A stretch of DNA of 64,000 bases from Burkholderiales bacterium RIFCSPHIGHO2_01_FULL_63_240 (GCA_001770725.1 MERU01000008.1:1-64000); one strand, 5' to 3'; counted from the first letter of the stretch, positions 42,936 through 54,230 are shown. Made by a program: numbers and translations. Notes: generated by a model from the letters alone, not told the origin.

Positions 42936-43865
42936 ATGTCCGGCTTCAACCGTGTGGCACTTGCCGCGCTGGCTTTTTCGGTGTCCTTTGGTGCGGCACA
43001 GGCCCAAGGCCTGTCTTACTCGATCGAGTCATCGCTGACCAACATCCAGTACACCCTCACCGACCTGCGCCCCGATGACGGCATGGACGCCAGCGTGGGC
43101 TTCAGCAACATCGGCACCAACGCCTTCCTGGGCGGCGTGGCTGTGGTCGATGACCTCGTCAGCGGCAACCAGATCGGCTACGACTCGCAGGACTCGGCCG
43201 AACTGGACACGGCCTACCCCTTTGGCACCATGGCGGCCACCAACTTCACCCTGCCCGACAACACCAGCGCGGGCGCCTTCGTCGAAGGCAACCACCTGGC
43301 GACCAGCATCCGGCTGACCCAGATCGGCCAGGGCTACTACGCCGAGGCCGCCGCCGCCGCGATCAACATCGACCTCGAAAGCGACAACCCGCCCGAGCCC
43401 ATCCAGAACACCGTGATCCTGGCCCCGCACAGCCAGTTCACCCTCACCGGCATGGCCAAGTTCGGCCTGGTGCCCCTAGGCGAAGGCAATTGCCAGGATT
43501 GCGGCCTGTTCGTCGAGGCCCATTCGCTGCTGATCAGCAGCGAGCTGTTCCCTGAGTTTTTCGACCCCAGCTCGGAGAGCGAGTTGCTGTTCGAGAGCTC
43601 CGGGCGGGTCGAGGGACTGTACGACTCCTTCGGCATCAACGAGTACTTCGAGCAAGGCCTGAGCGAAAACCTGCACCAGTCCAAGGAAATCAGCCTGACC
43701 TTCGTCAACAACACGGACGAGTTCAAGCGCTTCGGCTTCATCGCCACCACCTGGGTGCAGGCCCAGACCTTCCAGGCCTCGCCCGTGCCCGAACCCGCCA
43801 CCTGGGGCCTGATGTTGACGGGGCTGCTGCTGCTGGGATCCGCCGCACGCCGCCGCCAGCGCTGA
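42936..43865 (+). CDS. PEP-CTERM surface protein (4)
   Basis: A 309-residue secreted protein. Signal peptide ending FGAAQAQG, then a beta-rich body with alternating polar and hydrophobic residues ([19 protein letters not shown]), two cysteines close together (NCQDCG, near 190) and a terminal tag [18 protein letters not shown] ending RRRQR. It is unrelated by eye to the other four PEP-CTERM proteins. A terminator follows 29 bases past the stop. Confidence 0.88.
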   Translation: MSGFNRVALAALAFSVSFGAAQAQGLSYSIESSLTNIQYTLTDLRPDDGMDASVGFSNIGTNAFLGGVAVVDDLVSGNQIGYDSQDSAELDTAYPFGTMAATNFTLPDNTSAGAFVEGNHLATSIRLTQIGQGYYAEAAAAAINIDLESDNPPEPIQNTVILAPHSQFTLTGMAKFGLVPLGEGNCQDCGLFVEAHSLLISSELFPEFFDPSSESELLFESSGRVEGLYDSFGINEYFEQGLSENLHQSKEISLTFVNNTDEFKRFGFIATTWVQAQTFQASPVPEPATWGLMLTGLLLLGSAARRRQR

Positions 43866-43893
43866 CCCACCGCTTTCGCGGCAGCGACCTCGG

Positions 43894-43916
43894 GCCCACC
43901 TCGGTGGGCTTTTTTT
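43894..43916 (+). terminator. Intrinsic terminator after PEP-CTERM gene 4
   Basis: GCCCACC-TC-GGTGGGC is a perfect 7-base stem followed by seven T. Confidence 0.9.
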
Positions 43917-43962
43917 GCCCGCAGCGCGCCCTTGGAGCAGCCGCTGTCCGAAAACACCCCGC

Positions 43963-43989
43963 TACAGTCCGCTCAAACCAAGCCGAAAA
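43963..43989 (+). promoter_or_regulatory. Candidate sigma-28 (FliA) promoter of chemoreceptor 1
   Basis: TACA at 43963 and GCCGAAAA at 43982 are separated by exactly 15 bases. The consensus is TAAA-N15-GCCGATAA, so 10 of 12 positions agree. It lies 92 bases before the chosen GTG start, as expected for a flagellar-regulon chemoreceptor gene. Confidence 0.6.
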
Positions 43990-44080
43990 CACGGGTGACG
44001 CAGGCACGGCCTGCCCGCTGGCCTCACCCCGGAACAGGCCCGCGGCCCCTCCTCCGGGAAGCGTTTCGAGGATCGCCCCC

Positions 44081-45622
44081 GTGTTTCGCCACCTGAGCAT
44101 CTCCGCCAAGCTGTGGGCCGCCGTCGCCGCCCTGATCATCGCCATGATGGGCACCGTCGCCATCGCCGCCTGGCGCTCCGTCTCGCAGCAGCAGGCCGCC
44201 GAAGCCGCGCTGCGCATCAGCGACGACAAGCTGCGCTCGGCCTCCGAGTGGGCCGAACTCAGCAAGATCACCATCACCCGCGTGGTGGCCGCCACCCTCA
44301 GCAGCGACCCCTTCGTCGGCCAGACCTTCGCCAAGGGCAACGCCCAGAACATCGCCGACATCACCAAGATGCTCGAGCACATCAAGAGCCTGCCACTGAC
44401 CGCCGCAGACGAGGCCCAGCTCGCCGAGGTGCAGTCGCTGCGCGAACGCGTGCTCAAGCTCAACAAGGAGCTCCAGGCGCTGCGCGATGGCGGGCAGATC
44501 GACGAGGCACGCCAGCGCGTCACGCAGGAGTTCATCCCGCTGACGCAGCAGTACGGTGACGCGCTCAAGGGCTTTCGCACCCTGCAGGAGACCGACGCCG
44601 CCGCCATCCGCGAAAGCATCGCCGCCGGGCGCCGCAACATCACCGCGACCGCCGCCGTCATGGTGCTGGCCGTGCTGGTGGCCACCGCCGTGGGCGCCGG
44701 GTTGCTCATCCGCTCGATCCGCCAGCCGCTGCAGGACGCGATCAACGCGGCATCGCACATCGCCCAGGGCGACCTGACCGTGAAGATCGATGTGCAGGGC
44801 AAGGACGAGATCAGCGAGCTCATGCGCGCCCTCGACGGCATGGCCCGCTCGCTCGGCACCCTGGTGCGCAGCGTGCGCGAGAGCACCGACGCCATCTACA
44901 CCGCCTCCGGCGAGATCGCCAGCGGCAACCAGGACCTGTCCACCCGCACCGAGCAGACGGCGTCGAGCCTCCAGGAGACGGCCTCGTCGATGGAGCAGCT
45001 CACCAGCACGGTGGCGCAGTCGGCCCAGGCCGCCGACGAAGCCAACCAGCTCGCGACCTCGGCCAGCGGCGCCGCCCAGCGCGGCAGCCAGGTGGTCGGC
45101 CAGGTGGTCTCGACCATGCAGGAGATCGCCGACAGCTCGCGCAAGATCAACGACATCATCGGCGTGATCGACGGCATCGCGTTTCAGACCAACATCCTGG
45201 CGCTGAACGCGGCGGTCGAAGCCGCCCGCGCCGGCGAGCAGGGCCGCGGCTTCGCGGTGGTGGCGGGCGAGGTGCGCACCTTGGCGCAACGCTCGGCCAA
45301 CGCCGCGCGCGAGATCAAGTCGCTGATCGCCGCCTCGAGCGAGCGGGTGGAGTCGGGCGCGCGCCTGGTGGGCGACGCCGGCCACGCGATGGAAGAGATC
45401 CTGCAGTCGGTGCAGCGCGTGACGCACATGATGGGCGACATCCGCGCCTCGACTTCGGAGCAAAGCGATGGCATCCGCCAGGTCTCGCTGGCGGTCAACC
45501 ACCTCGACCAGATGACGCAGCAGAACGCGGCGCTGGTGGAAGAGTCGGCCGCGGCCTCGCAGAGCATGCGCGACCAGGCGCAGCGGCTGTCGGGGGCGGT
45601 GAACGTGTTCCAGACGGCTTGA
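44081..45622 (+). CDS. Methyl-accepting chemotaxis protein (1)
   Basis: A 513-residue chemoreceptor. A membrane segment ([19 protein letters not shown]), a four-helix periplasmic ligand domain of about 150 residues, a second membrane segment near 190-210 and HAMP are followed by the signalling rod. The hairpin tip has the invariant [33 protein letters not shown]. The run [15 protein letters not shown] marks the methylation helix typical of Burkholderiales receptors. It starts with GTG at 44081 (AGGA 9 bases before). No C-terminal CheR-binding pentapeptide is present; it ends VNVFQTA. The attractant is unknown. Confidence 0.93.
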   Translation: MFRHLSISAKLWAAVAALIIAMMGTVAIAAWRSVSQQQAAEAALRISDDKLRSASEWAELSKITITRVVAATLSSDPFVGQTFAKGNAQNIADITKMLEHIKSLPLTAADEAQLAEVQSLRERVLKLNKELQALRDGGQIDEARQRVTQEFIPLTQQYGDALKGFRTLQETDAAAIRESIAAGRRNITATAAVMVLAVLVATAVGAGLLIRSIRQPLQDAINAASHIAQGDLTVKIDVQGKDEISELMRALDGMARSLGTLVRSVRESTDAIYTASGEIASGNQDLSTRTEQTASSLQETASSMEQLTSTVAQSAQAADEANQLATSASGAAQRGSQVVGQVVSTMQEIADSSRKINDIIGVIDGIAFQTNILALNAAVEAARAGEQGRGFAVVAGEVRTLAQRSANAAREIKSLIAASSERVESGARLVGDAGHAMEEILQSVQRVTHMMGDIRASTSEQSDGIRQVSLAVNHLDQMTQQNAALVEESAAASQSMRDQAQRLSGAVNVFQTA

Positions 45623-45644
45623 GGGCTGTCTGGCTCGACAAAGC

Positions 45645-45670
45645 AAAAGCCCCGCAGTGCGGGGCTTTTT
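45645..45670. terminator. Bidirectional intrinsic terminator
   Basis: AAAAGCCCCGC-AGT-GCGGGGCTTTTT is symmetric with A and T runs on both sides. It lies between convergent chemoreceptor 1 and metK and can serve both. Confidence 0.92.
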
Positions 45671-45706
45671 GTTGGGTGCGAAGCTTGGTGGTGCGGTTGC
45701 TGGCCC

Positions 45707-46891
45707 TTACAGCCCAGCCGCTGCACGCAGCGCAGCGGCCTTGTCCGTGCGCTCCCACGTGAACTCCGGCTCCTCGCGACCGAAGTGGCCATAAGCCGCG
45801 GTCTTCGAGTAGATCGGGCGCAGCAGGTCCAGCATCTGGATGATGCCCTTGGGGCGCAGGTCGAAGATGCCACTTTCGGCCACGATCTTCGAGAGCTTGT
45901 CGTCGGAGATGACGCCCGTGCCTTCGGTGTAGACCGTGATGTTCATGGGCTGGGCCACGCCGATGGCGTAGGCCACTTGCACCTGGCACTGCTTGGCCAG
46001 GCCGGCAGCAACCACGTTCTTGGCCACGTAGCGGGCCGCGTAAGCGGCCGAGCGGTCGACCTTGGACGGGTCCTTGCCCGAGAAGGCGCCACCGCCGTGC
46101 GGGCAGGCGCCGCCGTAGGTGTCGACGATGATCTTGCGGCCCGTCAGGCCGCAGTCGCCTTGCGGGCCACCGATCACGAAGCGACCGGTCGGGTTGATCA
46201 GGTAGCGGGTGTTCTGCAGCCACTCCTTGGGCAGCACCGGCTTGATGATCTCTTCGATGATGGCCTCGTTGAACTCGGGCTTCATCTTGTCGCCCAGGCT
46301 CCATTCGGGGCTGTGCTGGGTCGACAGCACCACGGTGTCGATCGAGTGCGGCTTGCCATCGACGTAGCGCATGGTCACCTGGCTCTTGGCGTCCGGGCGC
46401 AGGTAGGGCAGGCGGCCGTCCTTGCGCAGCTGCGCCTGGCGCTCGACCAGGCGGTGCGCGTAGTAGATCGGCGCGGGCATCAGCTCGGGCGTTTCGTCGC
46501 AGGCGTAGCCGAACATCAGGCCCTGGTCACCTGCGCCGATGTTGAGGTAGTCGTCGGAGGCGTGGTCCACGCCCTGGGCGATGTCGTTGGACTGCTTGTC
46601 GTACGCGACCAGCACGGCGCAACCCTTGTAGTCGATGCCGTACTCGGTGTTGTCGTAGCCGATGCGCTTGATGGTGTCGCGCGCGACCTGGATGTAATCG
46701 ACGTGGGCGTTGGTGGTGATCTCACCGGCCAGCACCACCAGACCCGTGTTGCAGAGGGTTTCGGCGGCCACGCGGGACTTGGGGTCCTGCTCGAAGATGG
46801 CGTCGAGGATGGCGTCGGAGATCTGGTCTGCGACCTTGTCGGGGTGGCCTTCAGAGACGGATTCGGAGGTGAAGAGGAAATCGTTCGCCAC
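45707..46891 (-). CDS. metK: S-adenosylmethionine synthetase
   Basis: A 394-residue enzyme that makes SAM from methionine and ATP. It starts [21 protein letters not shown], with the ATP histidine-proline-aspartate motif. [12 protein letters not shown] and [22 protein letters not shown] are the other signatures. The start is GTG at 46891 with GGAG 8 bases upstream; the ORF reads further, but family alignment begins here. The 420-base gap to gltI holds a candidate SAM-II riboswitch for metK and, on the other strand, the control region of the glutamate operon. Confidence 0.97.
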   Translation of the reverse strand: MANDFLFTSESVSEGHPDKVADQISDAILDAIFEQDPKSRVAAETLCNTGLVVLAGEITTNAHVDYIQVARDTIKRIGYDNTEYGIDYKGCAVLVAYDKQSNDIAQGVDHASDDYLNIGAGDQGLMFGYACDETPELMPAPIYYAHRLVERQAQLRKDGRLPYLRPDAKSQVTMRYVDGKPHSIDTVVLSTQHSPEWSLGDKMKPEFNEAIIEEIIKPVLPKEWLQNTRYLINPTGRFVIGGPQGDCGLTGRKIIVDTYGGACPHGGGAFSGKDPSKVDRSAAYAARYVAKNVVAAGLAKQCQVQVAYAIGVAQPMNITVYTEGTGVISDDKLSKIVAESGIFDLRPKGIIQMLDLLRPIYSKTAAYGHFGREEPEFTWERTDKAAALRAAAGL

Positions 46892-46971
46892 GTTGTGTGC
46901 TCCAGTGATGATGTGTTGTGAACCTCGGCGTCGCCGGGGCTGTTGAGGCACATCCTCTGGGCAGCGGCGAA

Positions 46972-47031
46972 CGCTTTAGCGGCATTTGTGGATCGCCCCG
47001 CAAGTTGTCCTGTTAACTCGGCGATGGGCGA
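46972..47031 (-). ncRNA. Candidate SAM-II riboswitch upstream of metK
   Basis: Minus-strand leader of metK. TCGCC (47031-47027) pairs with GGCGA (46997-46993) as stem P1. Between them lies GAGTTAAC and CTTGCGG, comparable with GATTTAAC and TTGCAA of known SAM-II RNAs. After P1 comes ACAAATGCCGCTAAAG, matching the conserved AAATGnnGCTAAA tail; loop GCGG can pair with CCGC in that tail to give the pseudoknot. SAM-II is mainly alphaproteobacterial. It sits about 80 bases from the start codon, further than usual, so certainty is moderate. Confidence 0.5.
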
Positions 47032-47057
47032 AAGTGTAGTGGAAAGCGACCCAGCCC

Positions 47058-47069
47058 GTTCGCTCGAAC
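47058..47069. promoter_or_regulatory. Short palindrome in the gltI control region
   Basis: GTTCG-CT-CGAAC, two 5-base arms. It contains TTCG/CGAA half-sites like the AauR-type site 80 bases further on and may be a weak extra site. Confidence 0.3.
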
Positions 47070-47113
47070 TGCGCCGAAAACACACGCCGTCCGCATCCCA
47101 TTCGCCCACCACC

Positions 47114-47131
47114 CGTCCGACCCATCGGACG
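47114..47131. promoter_or_regulatory. Palindrome next to the AauR-type site
   Basis: CGTCCGA-CCCA-TCGGACG has perfect 7-base arms and a 4-base centre. It is spaced as the TTCGG-N4-CCGAA site but with the half-sites turned round (TCCGA...TCGGA). It lies 17 bases upstream of that site and may bind the same or another regulator. Confidence 0.4.
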
Positions 47132-47147
47132 CGGCGCGACCGCCTCG

Positions 47148-47161
47148 TTCGGAAATCCGAA
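47148..47161. promoter_or_regulatory. AauR-type activator site
   Basis: TTCGG-AAAT-CCGAA matches exactly the inverted repeat TTCGG-N4-CCGAA reported for AauR in Pseudomonas putida, upstream of glutamate uptake and glutaminase genes. It lies 75 bases before the sigma-54 promoter, a normal distance for a bacterial enhancer-binding protein. Confidence 0.8.
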
Positions 47162-47235
47162 CGCCCCTGGCGGCGCCGCGGGTTCCATCCCAATCAAATC
47201 AACCACTTAGCGACGGCATGCTGTGAAATTCACGC

Positions 47236-47250
47236 TGGCACGCCCCGTGC
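47236..47250 (+). promoter_or_regulatory. Sigma-54 promoter of the gltI operon
   Basis: TGGCACG-CCCC-GTGC, with GG at -24 and GC at -12 in correct spacing. Only one base differs from TGGCACG-N4-TTGC. Transcription would begin near 47262, 50 bases before the gltI start. Confidence 0.8.
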
Positions 47251-47311
47251 GATATGAAGGAGGCCGTGGCCCGCGCCACCCCCACCCAGTTCCAACACCG
47301 AGGACCGAGAC

Positions 47312-48223
47312 ATGAACGCCAAGCTGATCCGCCCCCTGCTGCCGAGCTTCCTGCTGAGCCTGATGCTGTCCCCGCTGTCCAACATGGCACATGCCCAGTC
47401 CTCGCCCACCCTCAAGAAGATCGCCGACACCGGCGTGATCAGCCTGGGTCACCGCGAGTCGTCCATCCCGTTCTCGTACTACGACGACAAGCAGCAGGTC
47501 GTGGGCTACTCGCACGAGATGATGCTCAAGGCCGTCGAGGCCATCAAGGCCGAACTCAAGAAGCCCAACCTGGCCATCAAGCTGGTGCCGGTGACCTCGC
47601 AGAACCGCATCCCGCTGGTGCTCAATGGCAGCGTCGACATCGAGTGCGGCTCGACCACCAACAACTCCGAACGCGCGCGCCAGGTCGACTTCTCGACCAA
47701 CATCTTCGTGGTCGGCACTCGCTTGATGACGAAGAAGGACTCGGGCATCAAGGACTTCGCCGACCTCAAGGGCAAGAACGTGGTGGTGACCGCCGGCACG
47801 ACCTCCGAGCGCCTGCTGCGCAAGCACAACGAGCAGACGCAGGCCGGCATGAGCATCATCTCGGCCAAGGACCACGGCGAGAGCTTCCTGACGCTGGAGA
47901 CCGGCCGCGCCGTCGCCTTCATGATGGACGACGCGCTGCTGTATGGCGAGAAGGCCAAGGCCAAGAAGCCCGATGACTGGGTGGTGGTCGGCAAGCCCAT
48001 GTCCGAGGAAGCCTACGGCTGCATGATGCGCAAGGGCGACCCCGCCTTCAAGAAGATCGTCGACGCGGCGCTGACCAAGGCCATGACCTCGGGCGAGGCC
48101 GCCAAGGTCTACGCCAAGTGGTTCCAGGCGCCCATCCCGCCCAAGGGCCTGAACCTGAACTGGCCGATGTCGGACGACGTGCAGGCCCTGTTCAAGGCGC
48201 CCAACGACAAGCCGTTTGAATGA
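47312..48223 (+). CDS. gltI: Glutamate/aspartate periplasmic binding protein
   Basis: A 303-residue lipid-free periplasmic solute-binding protein, equal in length to E. coli GltI (302). A signal peptide ends at NMAHAQ. The start of the domain, ISLGHRESSIPFSYYDDKQQVVGYS, is the hallmark of glutamate/aspartate receptors; NRIPLVLNGSVDIECGSTTNN and AGTTSERLLRK follow. It is the first gene of a nine-gene operon under a sigma-54 promoter. It delivers acidic amino acids to GltJK-GltL encoded downstream. Confidence 0.95.
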   Translation: MNAKLIRPLLPSFLLSLMLSPLSNMAHAQSSPTLKKIADTGVISLGHRESSIPFSYYDDKQQVVGYSHEMMLKAVEAIKAELKKPNLAIKLVPVTSQNRIPLVLNGSVDIECGSTTNNSERARQVDFSTNIFVVGTRLMTKKDSGIKDFADLKGKNVVVTAGTTSERLLRKHNEQTQAGMSIISAKDHGESFLTLETGRAVAFMMDDALLYGEKAKAKKPDDWVVVGKPMSEEAYGCMMRKGDPAFKKIVDAALTKAMTSGEAAKVYAKWFQAPIPPKGLNLNWPMSDDVQALFKAPNDKPFE

Positions 48224-49507
<1,284 letters not shown>

Positions 49508-49508
49508 C

Positions 49509-50561
49509 ATGCAACGCACCCACCACTTCGTTCGCGGCACCGCCCTCGCTGCCATCGCCCTGGCCGCCAGCTTCGGCGCGCAAGCCCAGTCGTCGGTGAC
49601 GCTCTACGGCATCGTCGACATGTTCGTGCAGTACGGCAAAGGCGACGGCACCACCCTGGCCGTGCAGTCCGGCGGCGTCAGCAGCTCGCGCCTGGGCTTC
49701 AAGGGCACGGAAGACCTGGGCGGCGGCCTCAAGGCCAACTTCCAGCTGGAGCAAGGCATCCTGGCCGACACGGGCGCCCTGGGCAACGGTGGCCTGGCTT
49801 TTGGTCGCCAGGCCTGGGTGGGCCTGAGCTCGGCCACCTGGGGCTCGCTGAGCGCCGGCCGCCAGACCATCCCCCAGTACGACATCCTCGACGCCTTCGA
49901 CACCTTCGCCACGGGCGTGGGCTCCTCGGCATCGAGCAGCATCGTCTCGACCACCAGCCGCGCCAACAACAGCGTGAAGTACCGCTCGCCCACGCTGGGC
50001 GGCTTCACCGGCGTGGCCCTGGTCGGCATGGGTGAGACCACGCCGAGCGACACCAACAGCGGCGACAACGCCAACGTGTACGCGCTGGGCGGCACCTACG
50101 CCGCAGGCCCCTTCAGCGCCGGCCTGGCCCTGAACGTGTTCAAGCGCGGCACCAACGCGCAGCAGGATGCCCGCTACGCCCTGGTGACGGCCTCCTACGA
50201 CTTCGGCGTGGCCAAGCTCTCGGGCGCGGTGCAGAAGGTGCGCAACCTGGCCGGCAACGAAGCCAGCGACCGCACCGAGGCCATGGTCGGCGTCAACGTG
50301 CCCGTGGGCGAGCGCAACATCGTCAGCGTGGCCATGGGCCAGGTGCGCACCAACGGCAGCGACGCGCTCAACGCCCGCCAGTGGAGCCTGGGTGCAACCC
50401 ACCTGCTCAGCAAGCGCACCAGCCTCTACGCTGTGCTGGGCCACATCGACAACGGCGCGGCCACCAGCTACACCACCACCACGGCCACCGGCGCCGGCCC
50501 CGTCACCTCGGCGGGCCAGGACGTCCACAGCCTGCAGGTGGGCGTGCGGCACGCGTTTTGA
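49509..50561 (+). CDS. Burkholderia-type outer-membrane porin
   Basis: A 350-residue Porin_4-type trimeric porin. Signal peptide ending FGAQAQ, then SSVTLYGIVDMFVQYGKG, GVSSSRLGFKGTEDLGGGLKANFQLEQG and GRQAWVGLSS, all standard for this family. It ends LQVGVRHAF with terminal phenylalanine. Its place inside the operon suggests that it takes up Glu, Asp, Gln and Asn. It begins one base after ansB stops. Confidence 0.95.
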   Translation: MQRTHHFVRGTALAAIALAASFGAQAQSSVTLYGIVDMFVQYGKGDGTTLAVQSGGVSSSRLGFKGTEDLGGGLKANFQLEQGILADTGALGNGGLAFGRQAWVGLSSATWGSLSAGRQTIPQYDILDAFDTFATGVGSSASSSIVSTTSRANNSVKYRSPTLGGFTGVALVGMGETTPSDTNSGDNANVYALGGTYAAGPFSAGLALNVFKRGTNAQQDARYALVTASYDFGVAKLSGAVQKVRNLAGNEASDRTEAMVGVNVPVGERNIVSVAMGQVRTNGSDALNARQWSLGATHLLSKRTSLYAVLGHIDNGAATSYTTTTATGAGPVTSAGQDVHSLQVGVRHAF

Positions 50562-50615
50562 TTGCGCTGATCGGGTCCGCCCCCGCCGGGCCGGCCTGAT
50601 TTGAAAGGAACGACG

Positions 50616-51353
50616 ATGAGCTACCAATGGAACTGGTCTGTCTTCGGGCAGGAGACGGTGGTCGGAGACGGCGCCACCTACGCCGACTGGATGCTGGCCG
50701 GCCTGAAGATGACGGTGATGGTGTCGCTGAGCTCCTGGGTGCTGGCCCTGCTGCTGGGCGCGGTGGTGGGCGTGCTGCGCACGGTGCCGAACAAAGGCCT
50801 GCGCGCGGTCGCCACGGCCTACGTCGAGCTGCTGCGCAACATCCCGCTGCTGGTGCAGCTCTTCGTCTGGTACTTCATCGTGCCCGAGCTGCTGCCCACG
50901 GCCTGGGGCACGGCCATCAAGCAGCTGCCGCCCGACCTGCAACAGTTCGGCGCAGCGGTGATCTGCCTGGGCCTGTTCACCTCGGCCCGCGTGAGCGAGC
51001 AGGTGCGCGCCGGCATCGAGAGCCTGCCCATCGGCCAGACCCGCGCCGCCCTGGCCCTGGGCCTGAGCCTGCCGCAAGCCTACCGGCTGGTGCTGCTGCC
51101 CATGGCCTTTCGGCTCATCGTGCCGCCGCTGACCTCGGAGTTCCTCAACACCTTCAAGAACTCGGCCGTGTGCTCGACCATCGGCCTGCTGGAGCTGGCC
51201 GCGCAAGGCAGGCAGCTGGTGGACTACACCGCGCAGCCCTACGAGTCCTTCATCGCCGTGACGGTGATGTACCTGCTCATCAACGTCGTCGTGATGACGC
51301 TGATGGGCTGGCTGGAGCGCCGCGTCAAGGTGCCCGGCTACATGGGCCAGTGA
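50616..51353 (+). CDS. gltJ: Glutamate/aspartate ABC transporter permease GltJ
   Basis: A 245-residue inner-membrane permease of the HisMQ type. Start MSYQWNWSVFGQE, several membrane segments and the EAA-loop EQVRAGIESLPIGQTRAALALGLS that contacts the ATPase. AAAGGAAC upstream of the ATG at 50616 sets the start. It pairs with GltK 18 bases downstream. Confidence 0.95.
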   Translation: MSYQWNWSVFGQETVVGDGATYADWMLAGLKMTVMVSLSSWVLALLLGAVVGVLRTVPNKGLRAVATAYVELLRNIPLLVQLFVWYFIVPELLPTAWGTAIKQLPPDLQQFGAAVICLGLFTSARVSEQVRAGIESLPIGQTRAALALGLSLPQAYRLVLLPMAFRLIVPPLTSEFLNTFKNSAVCSTIGLLELAAQGRQLVDYTAQPYESFIAVTVMYLLINVVVMTLMGWLERRVKVPGYMGQ

Positions 51354-51371
51354 ACGAGAAGGAGCACAAAC

Positions 51372-52055
51372 ATGGCTTACGAATTCGACTGGTCCTCCAT
51401 CCCGGGCTCGCTGCCCTTCCTGGCCGAAGGCATGCTGGTCTCGCTGGAGATCACGGCGGTGGCGCTGGTGGTGGGCATGGTGTGGGGCACGGTGCTGGCG
51501 CTGATGCGGCTGTCGCCCGTGGCGCCGCTGCGCTGGTTCGCCACCGGCTACATCAACCTGTTCCGCTCGGTGCCGCTGGTGATGGTGCTGCTGTGGTTCT
51601 TCCTGATCGTGCCGCAGCTGTTCACTCAGCTGTTCAACCTCTCGCCGACCACCGACCTGCGCCTGACCTCGGCCATGGTGGGTTTTGCGCTGTTCGAGTC
51701 GGCCTACTACGCCGAGATCATCCGCGCCGGCATCCAGTCGGTGCCCAAGGGCCAGCTGGCCGCGGCCACCGCACTGGGCCTGAGCCGACTGCAGGCCATG
51801 CGCCTGGTGATCCTGCCCCAGGCCATGCGCAACATGGTGCCGCTGCTGCTGACGCAGGCCATCGTGCTGTTCCAGGACACCTCGCTGGTCTACGTGTCCG
51901 CACTGGCCGACTTCTTCGGCTCGGCCTACAAGGTCGGTGACCGCGATGGTCGCCTGGTGGAGATGCTGCTGTTCGCCGGCGTCGTCTATTTCGTCCTGTG
52001 CTTTGCCTTGTCGCGCCTGGTGCAGGCGCTGCAAAAGCCCAAGGCCCAACACTGA
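51372..52055 (+). CDS. gltK: Glutamate/aspartate ABC transporter permease GltK
   Basis: A 227-residue permease, second subunit of the channel. It has [19 protein letters not shown] at the start and the EAA-loop [24 protein letters not shown]. Length matches E. coli GltK (224). Confidence 0.95.
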   Translation: MAYEFDWSSIPGSLPFLAEGMLVSLEITAVALVVGMVWGTVLALMRLSPVAPLRWFATGYINLFRSVPLVMVLLWFFLIVPQLFTQLFNLSPTTDLRLTSAMVGFALFESAYYAEIIRAGIQSVPKGQLAAATALGLSRLQAMRLVILPQAMRNMVPLLLTQAIVLFQDTSLVYVSALADFFGSAYKVGDRDGRLVEMLLFAGVVYFVLCFALSRLVQALQKPKAQH

Positions 52056-52073
52056 TCGCAGATGGAGCTCAAC

Positions 52074-52802
52074 ATGATCCAGATCGACAACGTCTCCAAG
52101 CACTACGGCGCCTTCCAGGTGCTCACCGATTGCTCCACCACGGTCAACAAGGGTGAAGTGGTCGTGGTCTGCGGGCCTTCGGGCTCGGGCAAGTCCACCC
52201 TCATCAAGACGGTCAACGGGCTCGAGCCCATCCAGGCCGGTCGCATCGTGGTGGATGGCACCCAGGTCAACGACCCCAAGACCAACCTGAGCAAGCTGCG
52301 CAGCCGCGTGGGCATGGTGTTCCAGCACTTCGAGCTCTTCCCGCACCTGAGCATCACCGAGAACCTCACGCTGGCGCAGGTCCACGTGCTGGGCCGCGGC
52401 CGCGACGAGGCCACCGCCAAGGGCCTGGCCCTGCTCGAGCGCGTCGGGCTCAAGGCCCATGCAGCCAAGCAGCCGGGCCAGCTCTCGGGCGGGCAGCAGC
52501 AGCGCGTGGCCATCGCGCGCGCGCTGTGCATGGACCCGATCGTCATGCTGTTCGACGAGCCCACCTCCGCGCTCGACCCCGAGATGGTCGGCGAGGTGCT
52601 CGACGTGATGACCGAGCTGGCGCAAGAAGGCATGACCATGATGTGCGTGACCCACGAGATGGGCTTCGCGCGCCGCGTGGCCGACCGCGTCATCTTCATG
52701 GACGCCGGCCGCATCGTCGAAGACCGCCCCAAGGCGGACTTCTTCGATCAGCCTCAGTCCGAGCGCGCCCAGCAGTTCCTCGCGCGCATCCTGCACCACT
52801 GA
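52074..52802 (+). CDS. gltL: Glutamate/aspartate ABC transporter ATPase GltL
   Basis: A 242-residue ATP-binding protein. Walker A is [12 protein letters not shown], the Q-loop is [12 protein letters not shown], the ABC signature [15 protein letters not shown], Walker [13 protein letters not shown] and the H-loop THEMGF. The ATG at 52074 has GGAG 7 bases upstream; an in-frame ATG 12 bases earlier is less likely. It completes GltIJKL. Confidence 0.96.
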   Translation: MIQIDNVSKHYGAFQVLTDCSTTVNKGEVVVVCGPSGSGKSTLIKTVNGLEPIQAGRIVVDGTQVNDPKTNLSKLRSRVGMVFQHFELFPHLSITENLTLAQVHVLGRGRDEATAKGLALLERVGLKAHAAKQPGQLSGGQQQRVAIARALCMDPIVMLFDEPTSALDPEMVGEVLDVMTELAQEGMTMMCVTHEMGFARRVADRVIFMDAGRIVEDRPKADFFDQPQSERAQQFLARILHH

Positions 52803-52904
52803 TCCCGCTGCGAGAACCGGCTGTTCGTCCACCGGTCCTCCTGGCCGGTGGGGCCGGCCTCGTCCCTGTCGTTCCAGACCCTGACTGCACACGCCGAGGA
52901 AACC

Positions 52905-54230
52905 ATGAGCCACGACCCCAACCCCAGCCACCCCCACACCGCCAGCCTCAGTGGCGCGCGCCTGCCCTCTTACCTCAACGCGGCGGACCCAGGCCCCTGG
53001 GCCATGTTCCTGCAGCAGCTCGACCGGGTCGAGCCTCACCTGGGCGAGCTGGCCCGCTGGACCGACACCTTGCGCCGCCCCAAGCGCACGCTGGTGCTCG
53101 ACGTGCCCGTGCGCATGGACGACGGCCGCATCGAGCACTTCGAGGGCTTTCGGGTGCAGCACAACCTCTCGCGCGGCCCGGGCAAAGGCGGCGTGCGCTA
53201 CCACCCGGCGGTCAACCTGTCGGAGGTGATGGCGCTGTCGGGCTGGATGACCATCAAGAACGCCGCGGTGAACCTGCCTTACGGCGGCGCCAAGGGCGGC
53301 GTGCGCGTGGACCCGGCCCAGCTCTCGCGCGGTGAGCTCGAGCGCCTGACGCGCCGCTACACCAGCGAGCTGGGCAACTTCATCGGCGCCGAGCGCGACA
53401 TCCCCGCGCCCGACGTGGGCACCAACGAGCAGGTGATGGCCTGGATGATGGACACCCACGCCGTCAACCACGGCGGCATGGAAACGGGCGTGGTCACCGG
53501 CAAGCCCGTCAGCATGGGCGGCAGCCTGGGCCGGCGCGATGCCACCGGGCGCGGCTGCTTCGTGGTGGCCCGCGAGGCCATGCGCCGCCTGGGCATGCAG
53601 GTGGCCGGCGCGCGCGTGACGGTGCAGGGCTTCGGCAACGTCGGCAACGCCGCGGCGCGGGCCTTCCACGACGAGGGCGCGCGCGTCATCGCCATCCAGG
53701 ACGTGCACGGCACGCTGGTCAACGAGGCGGGCATCGACCCGCACGCGCTCTTGCAGCACTTGCACGAAGGCGGCGGCACGTGGTCCGACTTCCCCGGCGC
53801 CACGTTGCTGGACGCCGACGCCTTCTGGTCGGTGCCCTGCGAGGTGATGGTGCCGGCGGCCCTGGAGGGCCAGATCACCCTGGCCAACGTCACCCGCATC
53901 CGCGCCCGCCTGCTCGTCGAAGGCGCCAACGGCCCCACCACGCCCGAAGCCGAGGACATCCTGCACGCCCAGGGCTGCGTGGTGTTGCCCGACGTGCTGG
54001 CCAACGCCGGCGGCGTCACGGTGAGCTACTTCGAATGGGTGCAGAACGCCACCAGCTTCTTCTGGACCGAGCAGGACATCCACGCCAAGCTCGACCGCGT
54101 GCTGTCCGAAGCCTTCGAGGGCATCTGGCGCATGGCCCAGGACAAGGGCGTGAACCTGCGCACCGCCACCTTCATCACCGCCTGCTCGCGGGTGCTGCAA
54201 GCGCGCGCGCTGCGGGGGCTGTACCCTTGA
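52905..54230 (+). CDS. gdhA: Glutamate dehydrogenase
   Basis: A 441-residue enzyme converting glutamate to 2-oxoglutarate and ammonia. Catalytic lysine region [13 protein letters not shown] near 127, the substrate run [12 protein letters not shown], and a Rossmann domain with [15 protein letters not shown]. The length and catalytic run match hexameric Glu/Leu/Phe/Val dehydrogenases of catabolic type. It gives the operon its last step, entry into the TCA cycle. The ATG at 52905 was chosen over an upstream in-frame start that lacks a ribosome site. Confidence 0.94.
   Translation: MSHDPNPSHPHTASLSGARLPSYLNAADPGPWAMFLQQLDRVEPHLGELARWTDTLRRPKRTLVLDVPVRMDDGRIEHFEGFRVQHNLSRGPGKGGVRYHPAVNLSEVMALSGWMTIKNAAVNLPYGGAKGGVRVDPAQLSRGELERLTRRYTSELGNFIGAERDIPAPDVGTNEQVMAWMMDTHAVNHGGMETGVVTGKPVSMGGSLGRRDATGRGCFVVAREAMRRLGMQVAGARVTVQGFGNVGNAAARAFHDEGARVIAIQDVHGTLVNEAGIDPHALLQHLHEGGGTWSDFPGATLLDADAFWSVPCEVMVPAALEGQITLANVTRIRARLLVEGANGPTTPEAEDILHAQGCVVLPDVLANAGGVTVSYFEWVQNATSFFWTEQDIHAKLDRVLSEAFEGIWRMAQDKGVNLRTATFITACSRVLQARALRGLYP

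Noticed and set aside
46892-46951. Earlier GTG start of metK at 46951
   Set aside because: The added 20 residues ([11 protein letters not shown]...) match no MetK; the GTG at 46891 has a proper ribosome site and the family N-terminus.
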